Positions 18,562 to 25,958 of a stretch of 42,469 bases of DNA are shown here, in pieces. Each line of letters opens with the position of its first letter. The first letter of the stretch is position 1. Origin of the DNA: Arthrobacter crystallopoietes BAB-32 (lineage in GTDB: Bacteria > Actinomycetota > Actinomycetes > Actinomycetales > Micrococcaceae). A program made the translations under genes and the position numbers. The stretch lies in assembly GCF_000328305.2 (NCBI RefSeq), contig NZ_ANPE02000074.1, positions 1 to 42,469 of the forward strand, in the 5' to 3' direction. The notes under the pieces were generated by a model. The model was not told where the DNA came from and made no database searches. It worked only from the letters and a program-made list of their open reading frames with translations.

Positions 18562-20040
18562 ATGAACCTGAACTCTTTGCAGAATGACCGCGCCGCCGGC
18601 GTCCTCGTCACCCTTGCCGCCGGCGATGCCCTCGGTGCCGGCTACGAATTCGGCCCGGCCCTGCCGGACACCGCCGACGTCAGTATGAAGGGCGGCGGAC
18701 CGTTCGGCTTCGCCCCCGCCGAGTGGACGGACGATACGTCCATGGCGATCGTCATCGCCGAAGCCCTGCTCGAGGCCGCCGGCGAGGGCCGGAGCCTGGA
18801 TGAACGGACCAAGGGTGCGATGGCGCAGGCATGGTCCGACTGGGCACGCGGCGCGAAGGACGTTGGCGTGCAGACTCGTGCCGTGCTGGGGCGGGCCGGC
18901 GCCGCCGTTACCGCGGAGGGACGGAGTACGATCACGGCGGCGGATGCCTACGCCGCGTCCGAACAGGTGCACCGCTCCACCGGACGCTCCGGCGGCAACG
19001 GCTCGCTCATGCGCACCGCTCCCCTGGCGCTGGCCTACCTCGGCCGGCCCGAGCGGGATCTGTTCGACGCCGCCCTGGAGGTCAGCGCCCTGACCCACTT
19101 CGACCCCGAGGCCGGCGAGGCCTGCGCGCTCTGGTGCCTGGCCATCCGTCACGCCGTGCTTACCGGCGAACTCGATGTCCGTGCCGGGCTGCCGTTTCTG
19201 ACAAAGGAGCGGGCCGCAGTGTGGGCCGTGCGAATCGAGACAGCCGAGGCCAAGCTCCCGCGGGACTTTTCCCACAACGGCTGGGTGGTCGAGGCATTCC
19301 AAGCAGCGTGGTCGGCAATTACGACGACGGCGGGCGCGGCTTCCGGTCCGGCGCACCTGCGTGCCGCTTTGGAAGCGGCTGTCCGTGGCGGCAACGATAC
19401 CGATACCGTCGCCTCGATCGCCGGCGGGCTGCTCGGTGCTGCGTACGGCTTTACCGCTGTGCCGTTCGAATGGCGGCGGAAGCTGCACGGCTGGCCCGGG
19501 TACAAGGCGCGTGATCTGCAGCGGCTGGCCCTGCAGCTGGCCCGCGGCGAAGGGCGAACCGAAGGCCACTGGCCGGACCTGCCGGTCTTCGACAACTCCA
19601 CGTACATCAGCCCGACGCGGACCGACGTCGTCGAGCACCCGCTCGATTCCGACGTGCTCCTCGGCGGGGCCCCGGCCCTGTCCCGGAACGACTACGACGC
19701 CGTCGTATCCCTCTCCCGCGTCGGCACCGCCGAAACGCACGTCGACGCATCTGACCACGCTGCCTTCTGGCTGCTGGACGAAGCCGGCGCTGAATCCAAC
19801 GCGCATCTGGAATACGTGCTCCAGGAAGCCGCTGCCGCCGTCGCGCTCTTCCGCTCCGAAGGCAAGCGCGTGCTGCTGCACTGCGTCCGGATGGAAAGCC
19901 GCACCCCCACCGTCGCCGCCCTCTACGGCGCGCTCCTCACTGGCATGACTCCAGAGGAAGCCCTCGACAAGGTCCGCGAGGTCCTCCCGCACGCCAACCC
20001 GAACCCCGGCTTCCGCCAAGCGCTGCGCCGCCTCTCGTGA
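18562..20040 (+). CDS. ADP-ribosylglycohydrolase fused to a Cys-based phosphatase domain
   Basis: 492 residues from ATG 18562, with GGAGG five bases upstream; the frame is open further upstream but that part lies inside the ARPP-1-like gene. Residues 1-300 form an ADP-ribosylglycohydrolase (DraG/ARH family) with the metal ligands in place: GDALGAGYEF near 21, WTDDTS near 55-60 and GGNDTDTVASIAGG near 277-289. Residues ~345-492 form a dual-specificity/rhodanese-like phosphatase with the active-site loop HCVRMESRTPT (C441, R447; the Cx5R signature) and a potential general acid in the preceding loops. Both sites look competent. The fusion suggests a two-step removal or recycling of ADP-ribose or an ADP-ribose phosphate, under control of the NrtR-like gene. 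The true substrate is unknown. Confidence 0.9.
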   Translation: MNLNSLQNDRAAGVLVTLAAGDALGAGYEFGPALPDTADVSMKGGGPFGFAPAEWTDDTSMAIVIAEALLEAAGEGRSLDERTKGAMAQAWSDWARGAKDVGVQTRAVLGRAGAAVTAEGRSTITAADAYAASEQVHRSTGRSGGNGSLMRTAPLALAYLGRPERDLFDAALEVSALTHFDPEAGEACALWCLAIRHAVLTGELDVRAGLPFLTKERAAVWAVRIETAEAKLPRDFSHNGWVVEAFQAAWSAITTTAGAASGPAHLRAALEAAVRGGNDTDTVASIAGGLLGAAYGFTAVPFEWRRKLHGWPGYKARDLQRLALQLARGEGRTEGHWPDLPVFDNSTYISPTRTDVVEHPLDSDVLLGGAPALSRNDYDAVVSLSRVGTAETHVDASDHAAFWLLDEAGAESNAHLEYVLQEAAAAVALFRSEGKRVLLHCVRMESRTPTVAALYGALLTGMTPEEALDKVREVLPHANPNPGFRQALRRLS

Positions 20041-20169
20041 GTTGGGCAATGACTCGATCGACTTGCGGCGGGCGGTACGCGGCGCGGTGTTCAGCGTAAG
20101 AATTTATACCCCGCTAAAGTGCTCAAAGGGCTCTCGTTATCACAAATAGTGAAATCGGTCGCACTGTTC

Positions 20170-20198
20170 GGCGGCGCGCTTGCCGCCTTCCGTATACT
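20170..20198. promoter_or_regulatory. Inverted repeat next to a -10-like element upstream of ecsC-like gene
   Basis: GGCGGC (20170-20175) and GCCGCC (20182-20187) form a six-base-pair dyad immediately before TATACT (20193-20198), a good -10 match 25 bases upstream of the EcsC-family ATG. No -35 with normal spacing is evident; the dyad covers the expected position. It may be an operator or simple GC-rich chance. Confidence 0.3.
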
Positions 20199-20222
20199 CG
20201 CAAGATTTAGAGAGGGGTAGCT

Positions 20223-21017
20223 ATGGCTAACACGACCGATGAGACGACGCCTACCGCTGAGGAGACGCCGCCCGTCGAAGCAGAGGAGACGGCGAGCACT
20301 GTTGGGGATACGCGACACGCTGACGAGACACCCACCACTGCCACAGAGAAGGCGTCCGCACAGCTACTGAAGCTGGTTGACAACGTGATCGACAAGGGTG
20401 TTGGTCCATTGACGGGATCGATTGCATGGGCGGAGGATCGACTCTCCCGCATACAAGGGGACCGGTATGAACCCAGCGCCGACCCAACACGGAAAATCCG
20501 GCCGGACGAGCAAGAGGATATCGAAAAGGCCATCAAGAGGCTGATCGTCGAATCCGTTGAGGCTGCCGGTGTCAACGGCTTTGTGACCGGGCTCGGTGGG
20601 TTCATTGCAATGCCGGTGACAGTACCCGCTAATATGGCGGGCGCACTCGTGATCAATGCACGGCTCGCCGCCGCGATCGCCTACCTACGTGGATATGATC
20701 CCAAGGATCCGCACGTACGAACCGTGGCCACGCTCATCGCGGTGGGCTCGAACGCCCAGCAAATCGGGAAGGTAATCGGCATCAAGGTTGGCCAGAAGGT
20801 GGCCATGCAGGCAATCAAGAGGCTCCCGATCGTGGTGATTCGCGAGATCAATAAGAAGGCCGGTTTCATGCTCTTGGCCAAGTACGGCTCGAAGCGTGCG
20901 CTCGTTACCTTAGCGAAGGGCGTACCGCTGGTCGGAGGGGTGATCGGCGGTGCTGTGGACGCGACCATGACGAGCGTGATCGGCCGCACTGCGAGAGCGA
21001 TGTTCCCCGTCGACTGA
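20223..21017 (+). CDS. EcsC-family protein
   Basis: 264 residues from ATG 20223, preceded by GAGAGGGG. Residues 1-45 are acidic and Thr/Glu-rich, probably disordered. The rest matches the EcsC domain: VNGFVTGLGGFIAMPVTVPA near 118, AAAIAYLRGYDPKDPHVRTV near 147, then INKKAGFMLLAKYG and VPLVGGVIGGAVDATMTSVI at the end. Several hydrophobic, glycine-rich stretches suggest membrane association. EcsC-family proteins are widespread but their molecular role is unclear; the name comes from the Bacillus ecs operon. The gene has its own upstream -10-like element and is followed by hairpins, so it may be a single transcription unit. Confidence 0.85.
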   Translation: MANTTDETTPTAEETPPVEAEETASTVGDTRHADETPTTATEKASAQLLKLVDNVIDKGVGPLTGSIAWAEDRLSRIQGDRYEPSADPTRKIRPDEQEDIEKAIKRLIVESVEAAGVNGFVTGLGGFIAMPVTVPANMAGALVINARLAAAIAYLRGYDPKDPHVRTVATLIAVGSNAQQIGKVIGIKVGQKVAMQAIKRLPIVVIREINKKAGFMLLAKYGSKRALVTLAKGVPLVGGVIGGAVDATMTSVIGRTARAMFPVD

Positions 21018-21340
21018 CGGTTCGCTTTAGGGCAGCCACCATCGCCCATGCGCCACGCGTCCCGGCTACTCGGCAGTCTCAGGTAGCCGGGGCGAGGCCC
21101 CGCGCCCTCTAAAGATCGGGGTCTTCCGGCATAGACATGCTCGTACTTACCATCTGAAGACCCAGGCCTGACCGAGCGGCGTATCTCCGGAATCCGACCC
21201 AGGGCTGAAGTCGCACTACTCGAGCGAGTCTCCATTTACCGTGGCCAACTGCAAAAACTGTCAGAGGCAACCTCTACCGTAAAAAGTGGGGGCAGGCATC
21301 CGCTGCCACGACTGAATTGCGGACATTCTTGGGGGGAATT
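21018..21340. other. Intergenic region with several potential hairpins (terminator and leader)
   Basis: CCCGGCTAC (21061-21069) pairs with GTAGCCGGG (21083-21091) across 13 bases. GGGGC (21089-21093) pairs with GCCCC (21097-21101) across GAG, so the two hairpins are mutually exclusive at their junction. GGGTCTTC (21119-21126) can pair with GAAGACCC (21156-21163), ACTCG with CGAGT near 21220, and AGAGG with CCTCT near 21265. The first is probably an ecsC-like terminator without a U tract. The remainder could be a structured leader or small RNA for the downstream operon. No open frame of interest was seen. Confidence 0.45.
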
Positions 21341-21601
21341 ATGAGCGACGGTTACGCCATCTTCGATACGGGTAACGAGCAGCGGGACCCGGTCCGGCTC
21401 CGGCTAGGACACAGCAAGAAGATGGAAATCATCCGAGGCCTGCGCGCAGCTGGCCTGCGGTCCAAGGGAGCCGTGCTGGACTTCCTGATGAAGACCACCG
21501 GGCGGCCGATCGCAAACCTGACCGAGCTCTATGACATCGAGGCGGCCAAGATTCTGACTGAACTTCATCGGATCAGCCGCCGGACAACTTTGCATATCTA
21601 A
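21341..21601 (+). CDS. Uncharacterised 86-residue basic protein, first gene of the unknown operon
   Basis: I choose ATG 21341 (MSDGYAIFD) because GGGGGGAA lies four bases upstream; an in-frame ATG at 21317 lacks such a site. The protein is small and basic. RLRLGHSKKMEIIRGLRAAG is followed by SKGAVLDFLMKTTGRPIANL and a helical end, TELYDIEAAKILTELHRI. The pattern 'TGR..x..L...EA..IL..L' resembles a small helical DNA- or protein-binding module seen at the ends of some phage recombination proteins, but this is weak. It lies 48 bases before the RNase H-like gene on the same strand. Confidence 0.7.
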   Translation: MSDGYAIFDTGNEQRDPVRLRLGHSKKMEIIRGLRAAGLRSKGAVLDFLMKTTGRPIANLTELYDIEAAKILTELHRISRRTTLHI

Positions 21602-21649
21602 CAAGGGAGCACCACAACCAACACCAATTACCAGGCCGAGGAGGTCGTT

Positions 21650-22576
21650 ATGCAGTTTCCAGTTCCAGTTCCACCCGTCCGACGCTTCATCAGCGCTGCC
21701 GACGCACTCACCAGCCGTAGCGGAATCTCCGTCCACACGGAGTACCGCCGAGGCCACTTCCTCTGGGCAGCCGTCCGGACAGCGGGCGAACATGTCGCCG
21801 GAATCCGCTCCGGGTCGGTCATTACCGAGTCTGTCAACGGCAGCCAACATGCGCTGCTGAAGGCAATTTGCGACGCCGTTCGGCAGCTTCAGTGCGGCAC
21901 CTCCGCCGACGTTTTCTGCCTCAGTGAGGATCAGGCGGAATCACTGCGACTGCTCGGCATCGACGTTTCGGCTCTGTATCCTCCGGCGCCTGCTGTCTTG
22001 GCGTTGCAGGAGGCAATCAATGCGCGGGTCCAGGAGCTCTTCGCCAGGCTGGAGATCGCGACTGATGCCTCCCGCGGCCAGCGTTCCCGCTGGGTTGGGC
22101 ATGGCTGGGTCCTAGTGTTTCCGGATGGAATGAAGCCGTCCCTCGGACACAAGGCCATGGATGGTGGCAGTGTGTTGGAGGGCGAGCTCCGGGCTATCCG
22201 ACTGGCCCTGCTTGCGGCCCGAAATATTTACGTAGGCGCCTTGGACGGACGCAGCGCCGTCACCGTCAGCTCGGACAGCCAGCTTGCGCTGCGTATGATC
22301 AACCAGCCCGGCTTCGAGCCACCCTCCGCCAACGGGCGCTGCGCCAACGAAGTCCTGCGCATCCGAGGACTCGTCCGCTGCGCCAACGTGGATTTCAGAT
22401 GGGTCAAGGGCCACGCCGACAACATGCCCAACATCTACGCGGACCGCTTGGCTGTGCTCTCGAGGCGCTGCCAGGAAGCCGGCCTCTCCGACGAAGAGAC
22501 GTCACGGCTAGCGGCCGGAGTACGCGAAGAAGCCCGCAACCAGCTGCTCGGCTCAGCCCTGGCCTTGGCCGCCTAG
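21650..22576 (+). CDS. RNase HI-fold protein with a second, degenerate N-terminal copy
   Basis: 308 residues from ATG 21650, with GAGGAGG upstream. Residues ~133-275 carry a complete RNase HI-type active site: IATDAS (D139), LEGELRAIRLAL (E179), VSSDSQLAL (D209) and WVKGHADNM with IYADRLA (H255, D265). Such enzymes cut the RNA strand of RNA-DNA hybrids. Residues ~35-105 look like a worn second copy: FLWAAVRTAGEHVAG, then SQHALLKAICDAVRQL aligned with the E179 helix, and VFCLSEDQAESLRLLG aligned with the D209 strand-helix, with catalytic positions changed. I see no extra hybrid-binding domain or signal peptide. It is not housekeeping RNase HI by length or context. Its substrate in this operon is unknown. 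Confidence 0.8.
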   Translation: MQFPVPVPPVRRFISAADALTSRSGISVHTEYRRGHFLWAAVRTAGEHVAGIRSGSVITESVNGSQHALLKAICDAVRQLQCGTSADVFCLSEDQAESLRLLGIDVSALYPPAPAVLALQEAINARVQELFARLEIATDASRGQRSRWVGHGWVLVFPDGMKPSLGHKAMDGGSVLEGELRAIRLALLAARNIYVGALDGRSAVTVSSDSQLALRMINQPGFEPPSANGRCANEVLRIRGLVRCANVDFRWVKGHADNMPNIYADRLAVLSRRCQEAGLSDEETSRLAAGVREEARNQLLGSALALAA

Positions 22577-22693
22577 AAAGAACCACTGCTTGCAGGCCTC
22601 ACGAATCCTGTCGGAGCCGGCTGATAAATAGTCCTCATGGAACGGCCGGCAGCCGCTGCCCTTTCAACCTTATTCCCGACTTTAGGAGAATAG

Positions 22694-23779
22694 ATGACCC
22701 TAACCCTTCCGCCGGCATTGACCGGCGCAGCCGGCTCAAAGCCGGTTGCAGCTACAGTACCGCAGCAGCAGCTCACCCAGGACGAGCGCAACGCACTCTG
22801 GGTCGAGCGGTACATCGATGGCGAGACATTGGAAGCCATTGGCATTGATTACGGCGTTACCCGCGAACGCGTCCGGCAGGTAATCACGAAACTCGGCGGT
22901 AGCCTTGCACAGGAATCCCGGCAGAAACGGATCGAAGCACGGCAGGCACATGCACAGGCCCGTGCCGATGAGTTCATCGGACGATACGGCGACATTGCGC
23001 GGCAGATTGCAGCCCAAGGCTGCACACGTTCCCAGACCATCAACCGGCTGAAGTACGTCTTCCCAGAAATGGACGAGGATTTCGCTGAGACCGTGCTCCG
23101 CGAATCCGACATCGTGTTCGACCATGGCGCTCAAAACATCTTCTCGGATGCCATTATCAAGGCCGGTGTCTACTATCTCGTCGGTGCCGAACTCGGGCTG
23201 GCGCCGGAACCGGAATACACCGCGGTCCATCTGGACCTTGAGCTCATGGAGGAGCTCGCCGGGATCCTACAGGGCGGCACAGCCAGCGACGAGGACATAG
23301 CGACAATCCTCGGGGTCATTGGTGCCGCACATCGCCACGTCGCAGAGAATCCAACGACGACGATCACCGGCGCGCGCTATGAAGAGTTGCGCGACGAGCT
23401 GGTACCCGCGCTCGGCTGGGAGTCCCGCAAAGGCTCGACGCCTTGGCCTCCCACTCGCCAGACACTGATGGGCCGATACAAACTGTGGAACACAGCGCTC
23501 GAGTCCATGGGACTCGCAACCGCCGCGCTCGGCCGCGCACCCGGACTGGTCAAGTTCGACGAGGAGGATTACCAAGCGGCCATCGACTCGTTCGCGCAAG
23601 CCATGCACAACCAGGGTCTGCATCCGAGCATTGAGCGATACGAGAACTGGCTAGCCGCTACCAAATCCTCCGGAGTGGAGCGCCCTTCCGGTTCATCGGT
23701 CCGCAACTTCTTCGGCGGCTGGTCGGCGGCTGTTCGCGCTGCTGCGGTCGAGCTGTCTAAACATGGGAAGGAGAACTGA
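22694..23779 (+). CDS. Sigma-70 region 4-like HTH protein of unknown function
   Basis: 361 residues from ATG 22694, preceded by AGGAGA. Residues ~43-66 (GETLEAIGIDYGVTRERVRQ) are a very good match to sigma-70 region 4 HTH, the part that contacts -35 DNA, but no sigma region 2 is present, so it is not a complete sigma factor. A basic helical segment (QKRIEARQAHAQARADEFI) follows. The C-terminal ~60 residues contain a conserved-looking repeat, LHPSIERYENWL and SSVRNFFGGWSAAVRAAAVE, similar in pattern to small DNA-binding repeats associated with homing endonucleases (GSW..A...A). It is probably a multi-module DNA-binding protein. The stop and the next ATG overlap (TGATG). Confidence 0.75.
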   Translation: MTLTLPPALTGAAGSKPVAATVPQQQLTQDERNALWVERYIDGETLEAIGIDYGVTRERVRQVITKLGGSLAQESRQKRIEARQAHAQARADEFIGRYGDIARQIAAQGCTRSQTINRLKYVFPEMDEDFAETVLRESDIVFDHGAQNIFSDAIIKAGVYYLVGAELGLAPEPEYTAVHLDLELMEELAGILQGGTASDEDIATILGVIGAAHRHVAENPTTTITGARYEELRDELVPALGWESRKGSTPWPPTRQTLMGRYKLWNTALESMGLATAALGRAPGLVKFDEEDYQAAIDSFAQAMHNQGLHPSIERYENWLAATKSSGVERPSGSSVRNFFGGWSAAVRAAAVELSKHGKEN

Positions 23780-24285
23780 TGAACGGCGATTTGAGGAACA
23801 GTCCCATATGGCAGTGCGTCATCGAACTGCATCGTCAGGGCGTTTCCCTAGATCGAGTTTCAAAGGCGCTGCGCATTCCTGCGGAGGAAATTGCTCGAGC
23901 CATAGGCACGTGGACGGGAGTGGAGTGCAAACGTCCCAAGGTAGCGAAGGACGGCACAACGATCTGCCCCCGCTGCGCCAAAGAAGCCTGGCCGGTTCGC
24001 TTCGGCATGTGGATCCCAGAGCGGGACAAGCCGGCGCCGAAAGCCGTCATGGCAGGATGCGTCATCGGTCCTGACGCCCCCGAATGGGCCTGCCAAAACG
24101 ACGGCTGCGGCTACAACTGGCGCGTCGACACGCACAGCACGACGGGCATTCCTGATCGCCTCGCCCTAATGCAACTGCGCCATGAGGGCTTGTCGCTCGA
24201 GGACATCGCCGAACTATACGACGTCGAGCTGACGGCAGTGAATGCTGCTCTGCACGACTCACCGGGATTGGAACACGGCCAATAG
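23779..24285 (+). CDS. Zinc-ribbon protein flanked by two HTH-like segments
   Basis: 168 residues from ATG 23779, overlapping the previous stop by one base and preceded by GGAAGGAG. The centre has two Cys pairs, CPRC (C63, C66) and CQNDGC (C105, C110), a treble-clef or zinc-ribbon arrangement. HTH-like segments lie on both sides: HRQGVSLDRVSKALRIPAEE near 18-37 and RHEGLSLEDIAELYDVELTA near 132-155. No known family is recognised. A broken paralogue of the ribbon lies about 1.3 kb downstream, showing that this module was once duplicated here. Confidence 0.75.
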   Translation: MNGDLRNSPIWQCVIELHRQGVSLDRVSKALRIPAEEIARAIGTWTGVECKRPKVAKDGTTICPRCAKEAWPVRFGMWIPERDKPAPKAVMAGCVIGPDAPEWACQNDGCGYNWRVDTHSTTGIPDRLALMQLRHEGLSLEDIAELYDVELTAVNAALHDSPGLEHGQ

Positions 24286-24308
24286 AAATCTGCAGTTGGG
24301 GGAACTGA

Positions 24309-24830
24309 ATGGCAGGCCATCAACCGGACGTAAACAACTATGCGGAAACGCGGCAGCGGCTGGATTCCGCTTTAGAGTCCATCGAGCATTCAGCGGAAAG
24401 TCTCGGGCCAGCGCTGGACATCGCGCTGAAGGTCTCGCAGCACTATCGGGAGATTGTCGCCGGCTACCAGGACTGCCTTCACAAATTGCTCGCTGCCAAC
24501 ACTTCCGATCCGCGCGTCACCGGTCTCATCGAAACCGGTAAGGCGATGCTGGCTACAGCTGAGCGGAATCGGGACTACTGGAAGACGCAACTCCGCCGCG
24601 AACAGGGACGCCAGAACAAACTCAACGCCGTACGCAATGAGCTAGTCCAAGCCAGGAACCGTCTCGACGTAGCTCAGAAGCTCATGGAGGGACAAGCCCA
24701 TTTGGCTTCGCTCGCAGCACTCGGCGAACCGCTGCCCACCGCACAGGCGCGGGAGATGCCAGAGTTTCGCGAAGCCTTGCAGTTGGCCCGCGAGGCAGAG
24801 GCCCTAGCTGAGTTAAAGGAGTGGCGATGA
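24309..24830 (+). CDS. Uncharacterised helical, possibly coiled-coil protein
   Basis: 173 residues from ATG 24309, with GGGGGAA seven bases upstream. The composition is strongly helical throughout, rich in Ala, Leu, Glu, Gln and Arg, with likely coiled-coil between about 95 and 140 (REQGRQNKLNAVRNELVQAR) and a charged C-terminus. No enzymatic motif, signal peptide or membrane segment is visible. It could be a structural partner of the following membrane protein, with which it overlaps by four bases (ATGA). Confidence 0.7.
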   Translation: MAGHQPDVNNYAETRQRLDSALESIEHSAESLGPALDIALKVSQHYREIVAGYQDCLHKLLAANTSDPRVTGLIETGKAMLATAERNRDYWKTQLRREQGRQNKLNAVRNELVQARNRLDVAQKLMEGQAHLASLAALGEPLPTAQAREMPEFREALQLAREAEALAELKEWR

Positions 24831-25342
24831 CGAAGAGCGCCGGCAGTAGCGGTGAGCGGTCCTGCGACTCTTCCATTAATGTCGAAGTGACGAAACGGAC
24901 CACGGGCGGCTGCCTATTGGGGTTCGCCGTGCTGACTTCCCTGTTATGGCTGATCATCGCCTCCGTGAGCGGCGGCAACTCCGGCGCAGCCCTTGCCGTA
25001 TTCCTGCTCGTGCTGCTGTCCTCGGTTCCAATCCGCCTCGCGCTACGCCGGAAATCCATTGACCGAATCCAAGCGGCCGTCAACGATGCCCTGGCCCGGG
25101 AATTGCACACCCACGTGCGAGTCAGCCGAAAGCAGGCGGACAGGCTACACGACTGCCTGGTCACGAAGATCGAAGACGGCAACCAGAGCTACAAGTTCGT
25201 AGCGAAGGATCCACAGCCTGGAACCGCGGACAGTAACGCCATCAGCACAGACTTCGTCGTGACCATCACCGCGAAACACGGCGATCTCGGCCTGGCTGCC
25301 TATCAGGACATGGCCCGAGCCGTGCTGGAATCCCTCAGATAG
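24827..25342 (+). CDS. Uncharacterised small membrane protein with two TM segments
   Basis: 171 residues. I choose ATG 24827, which overlaps the upstream stop (ATGA) and has AAAGGAG upstream; GTG 24821 is also in frame. Two adjacent hydrophobic segments, GCLLGFAVLTSLLWLIIASV (about 29-48) and ALAVFLLVLLSSVPIRLAL (about 55-75), form a hairpin in the membrane. The C-terminal ~95 residues are soluble, with mixed helix and strand (VRVSRKQADRLHDCLVTKI, then TDFVVTITAKHGDLGLAAYQ), and by the positive-inside rule (RRK after TM2) probably cytoplasmic. No family is recognised. Confidence 0.7.
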   Translation: MTKSAGSSGERSCDSSINVEVTKRTTGGCLLGFAVLTSLLWLIIASVSGGNSGAALAVFLLVLLSSVPIRLALRRKSIDRIQAAVNDALARELHTHVRVSRKQADRLHDCLVTKIEDGNQSYKFVAKDPQPGTADSNAISTDFVVTITAKHGDLGLAAYQDMARAVLESLR

Positions 25343-25368
25343 ACCAGACCCTTGGCCCGAGGTTGTGA

Positions 25369-25530
25369 TGGAACGGGTGCGCCCTGCCGAGGTCATGGAC
25401 GGGATCGTCTCCTTCCCGCGGTGTGGTCAGGAGGCATGGCCGGATGCGTCGTCGGAGGCGACGACCCGGAGTAGATCTGCATGAATGAGGACTGTGGCTA
25501 CGAATGGCGAGTGCAGACAGCCGATGACTA
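25369..25530 (+). pseudogene. Decayed paralogue of the zinc-ribbon gene
   Basis: Two short segments in different frames match the zinc-ribbon protein encoded at 23779-24285. The first, DGIVSFPRCGQEAWP, corresponds to DGTTICPRCAKEAWP, with the first Cys changed to Phe. The second, CMNEDCGYEWRV, corresponds to CQNDGCGYNWRV, with both Cys kept. About 70 bases of the linker are changed or lost, and the frame is broken between them. The sequence ends at a TAG near 25528. It fills most of the 233-base gap between the two-TM gene and the 89-residue gene. Confidence 0.75.
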
Positions 25531-25575
25531 GGGTCGGGACGCGAGCGTACTCCTGTACCTTGCGAAAGGAATCAA

Positions 25576-25845
25576 GTGACCGACAATCTAAATCATCCGG
25601 GCGATGCATTCATGTCCCGGGAGGAAGAGACCGAAATCGAGACTCTCGCCGTCCTAGGGCATGCGGAGACGACGACAGACCAGCTGCTCGAAAAGTACGG
25701 GCTCCTGCTGGAGCTCCAGAAAACCCGCCCTCAGGACGTTCCTCCTGGCGCGCACAACGCGCTCAATGAGAAGCTCCAAGAGCACGTCGAATGGATGAAG
25801 CCATACAGGCTGGTCCCCGACGAGGACGCTCCCCGCCCGAGCTGA
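25576..25845 (+). CDS. Uncharacterised 89-residue acidic protein
   Basis: Starts at GTG 25576 with AAAGGA seven bases upstream. The protein is acidic and helical (REEETEIETLAVLGHAETTT, then QLLEKYGLLLELQKTRPQDV), with a proline-rich, charged tail. No motif or family is recognised. It is the last gene of the unfamiliar run and lies 113 bases before the NERD helicase gene on the same strand. Confidence 0.65.
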   Translation: MTDNLNHPGDAFMSREEETEIETLAVLGHAETTTDQLLEKYGLLLELQKTRPQDVPPGAHNALNEKLQEHVEWMKPYRLVPDEDAPRPS

Positions 25846-25958
25846 TGCGCCACCGCCTCCGGACTGCGTGGCCTGCCTGGAGCAAGGAGCGGGCCACGGT
25901 ACGGTGGAAGCACATGAGCCGGGCTGGACTTCCGGCCGTCAGGAGCGGGGGGTCGAAA

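Noticed and set aside
18238-20049. 603-residue open frame on the minus strand
   Set aside because: It is antisense to the ARG-phosphatase fusion, which has intact catalytic motifs and a good ribosome site. The antisense product is low-complexity Gly/Arg/Val and resembles nothing.
21055-21290. tRNA or CRISPR repeat in the structured spacer
   Set aside because: No cloverleaf with a TTCRA T-loop can be drawn, and there are no repeated units of 20-40 bases with spacers.
22694-23779. Complete sigma factor
   Set aside because: Only the region 4-like HTH is present. No region 2 (-10 binding and core-binding) sequence is visible.
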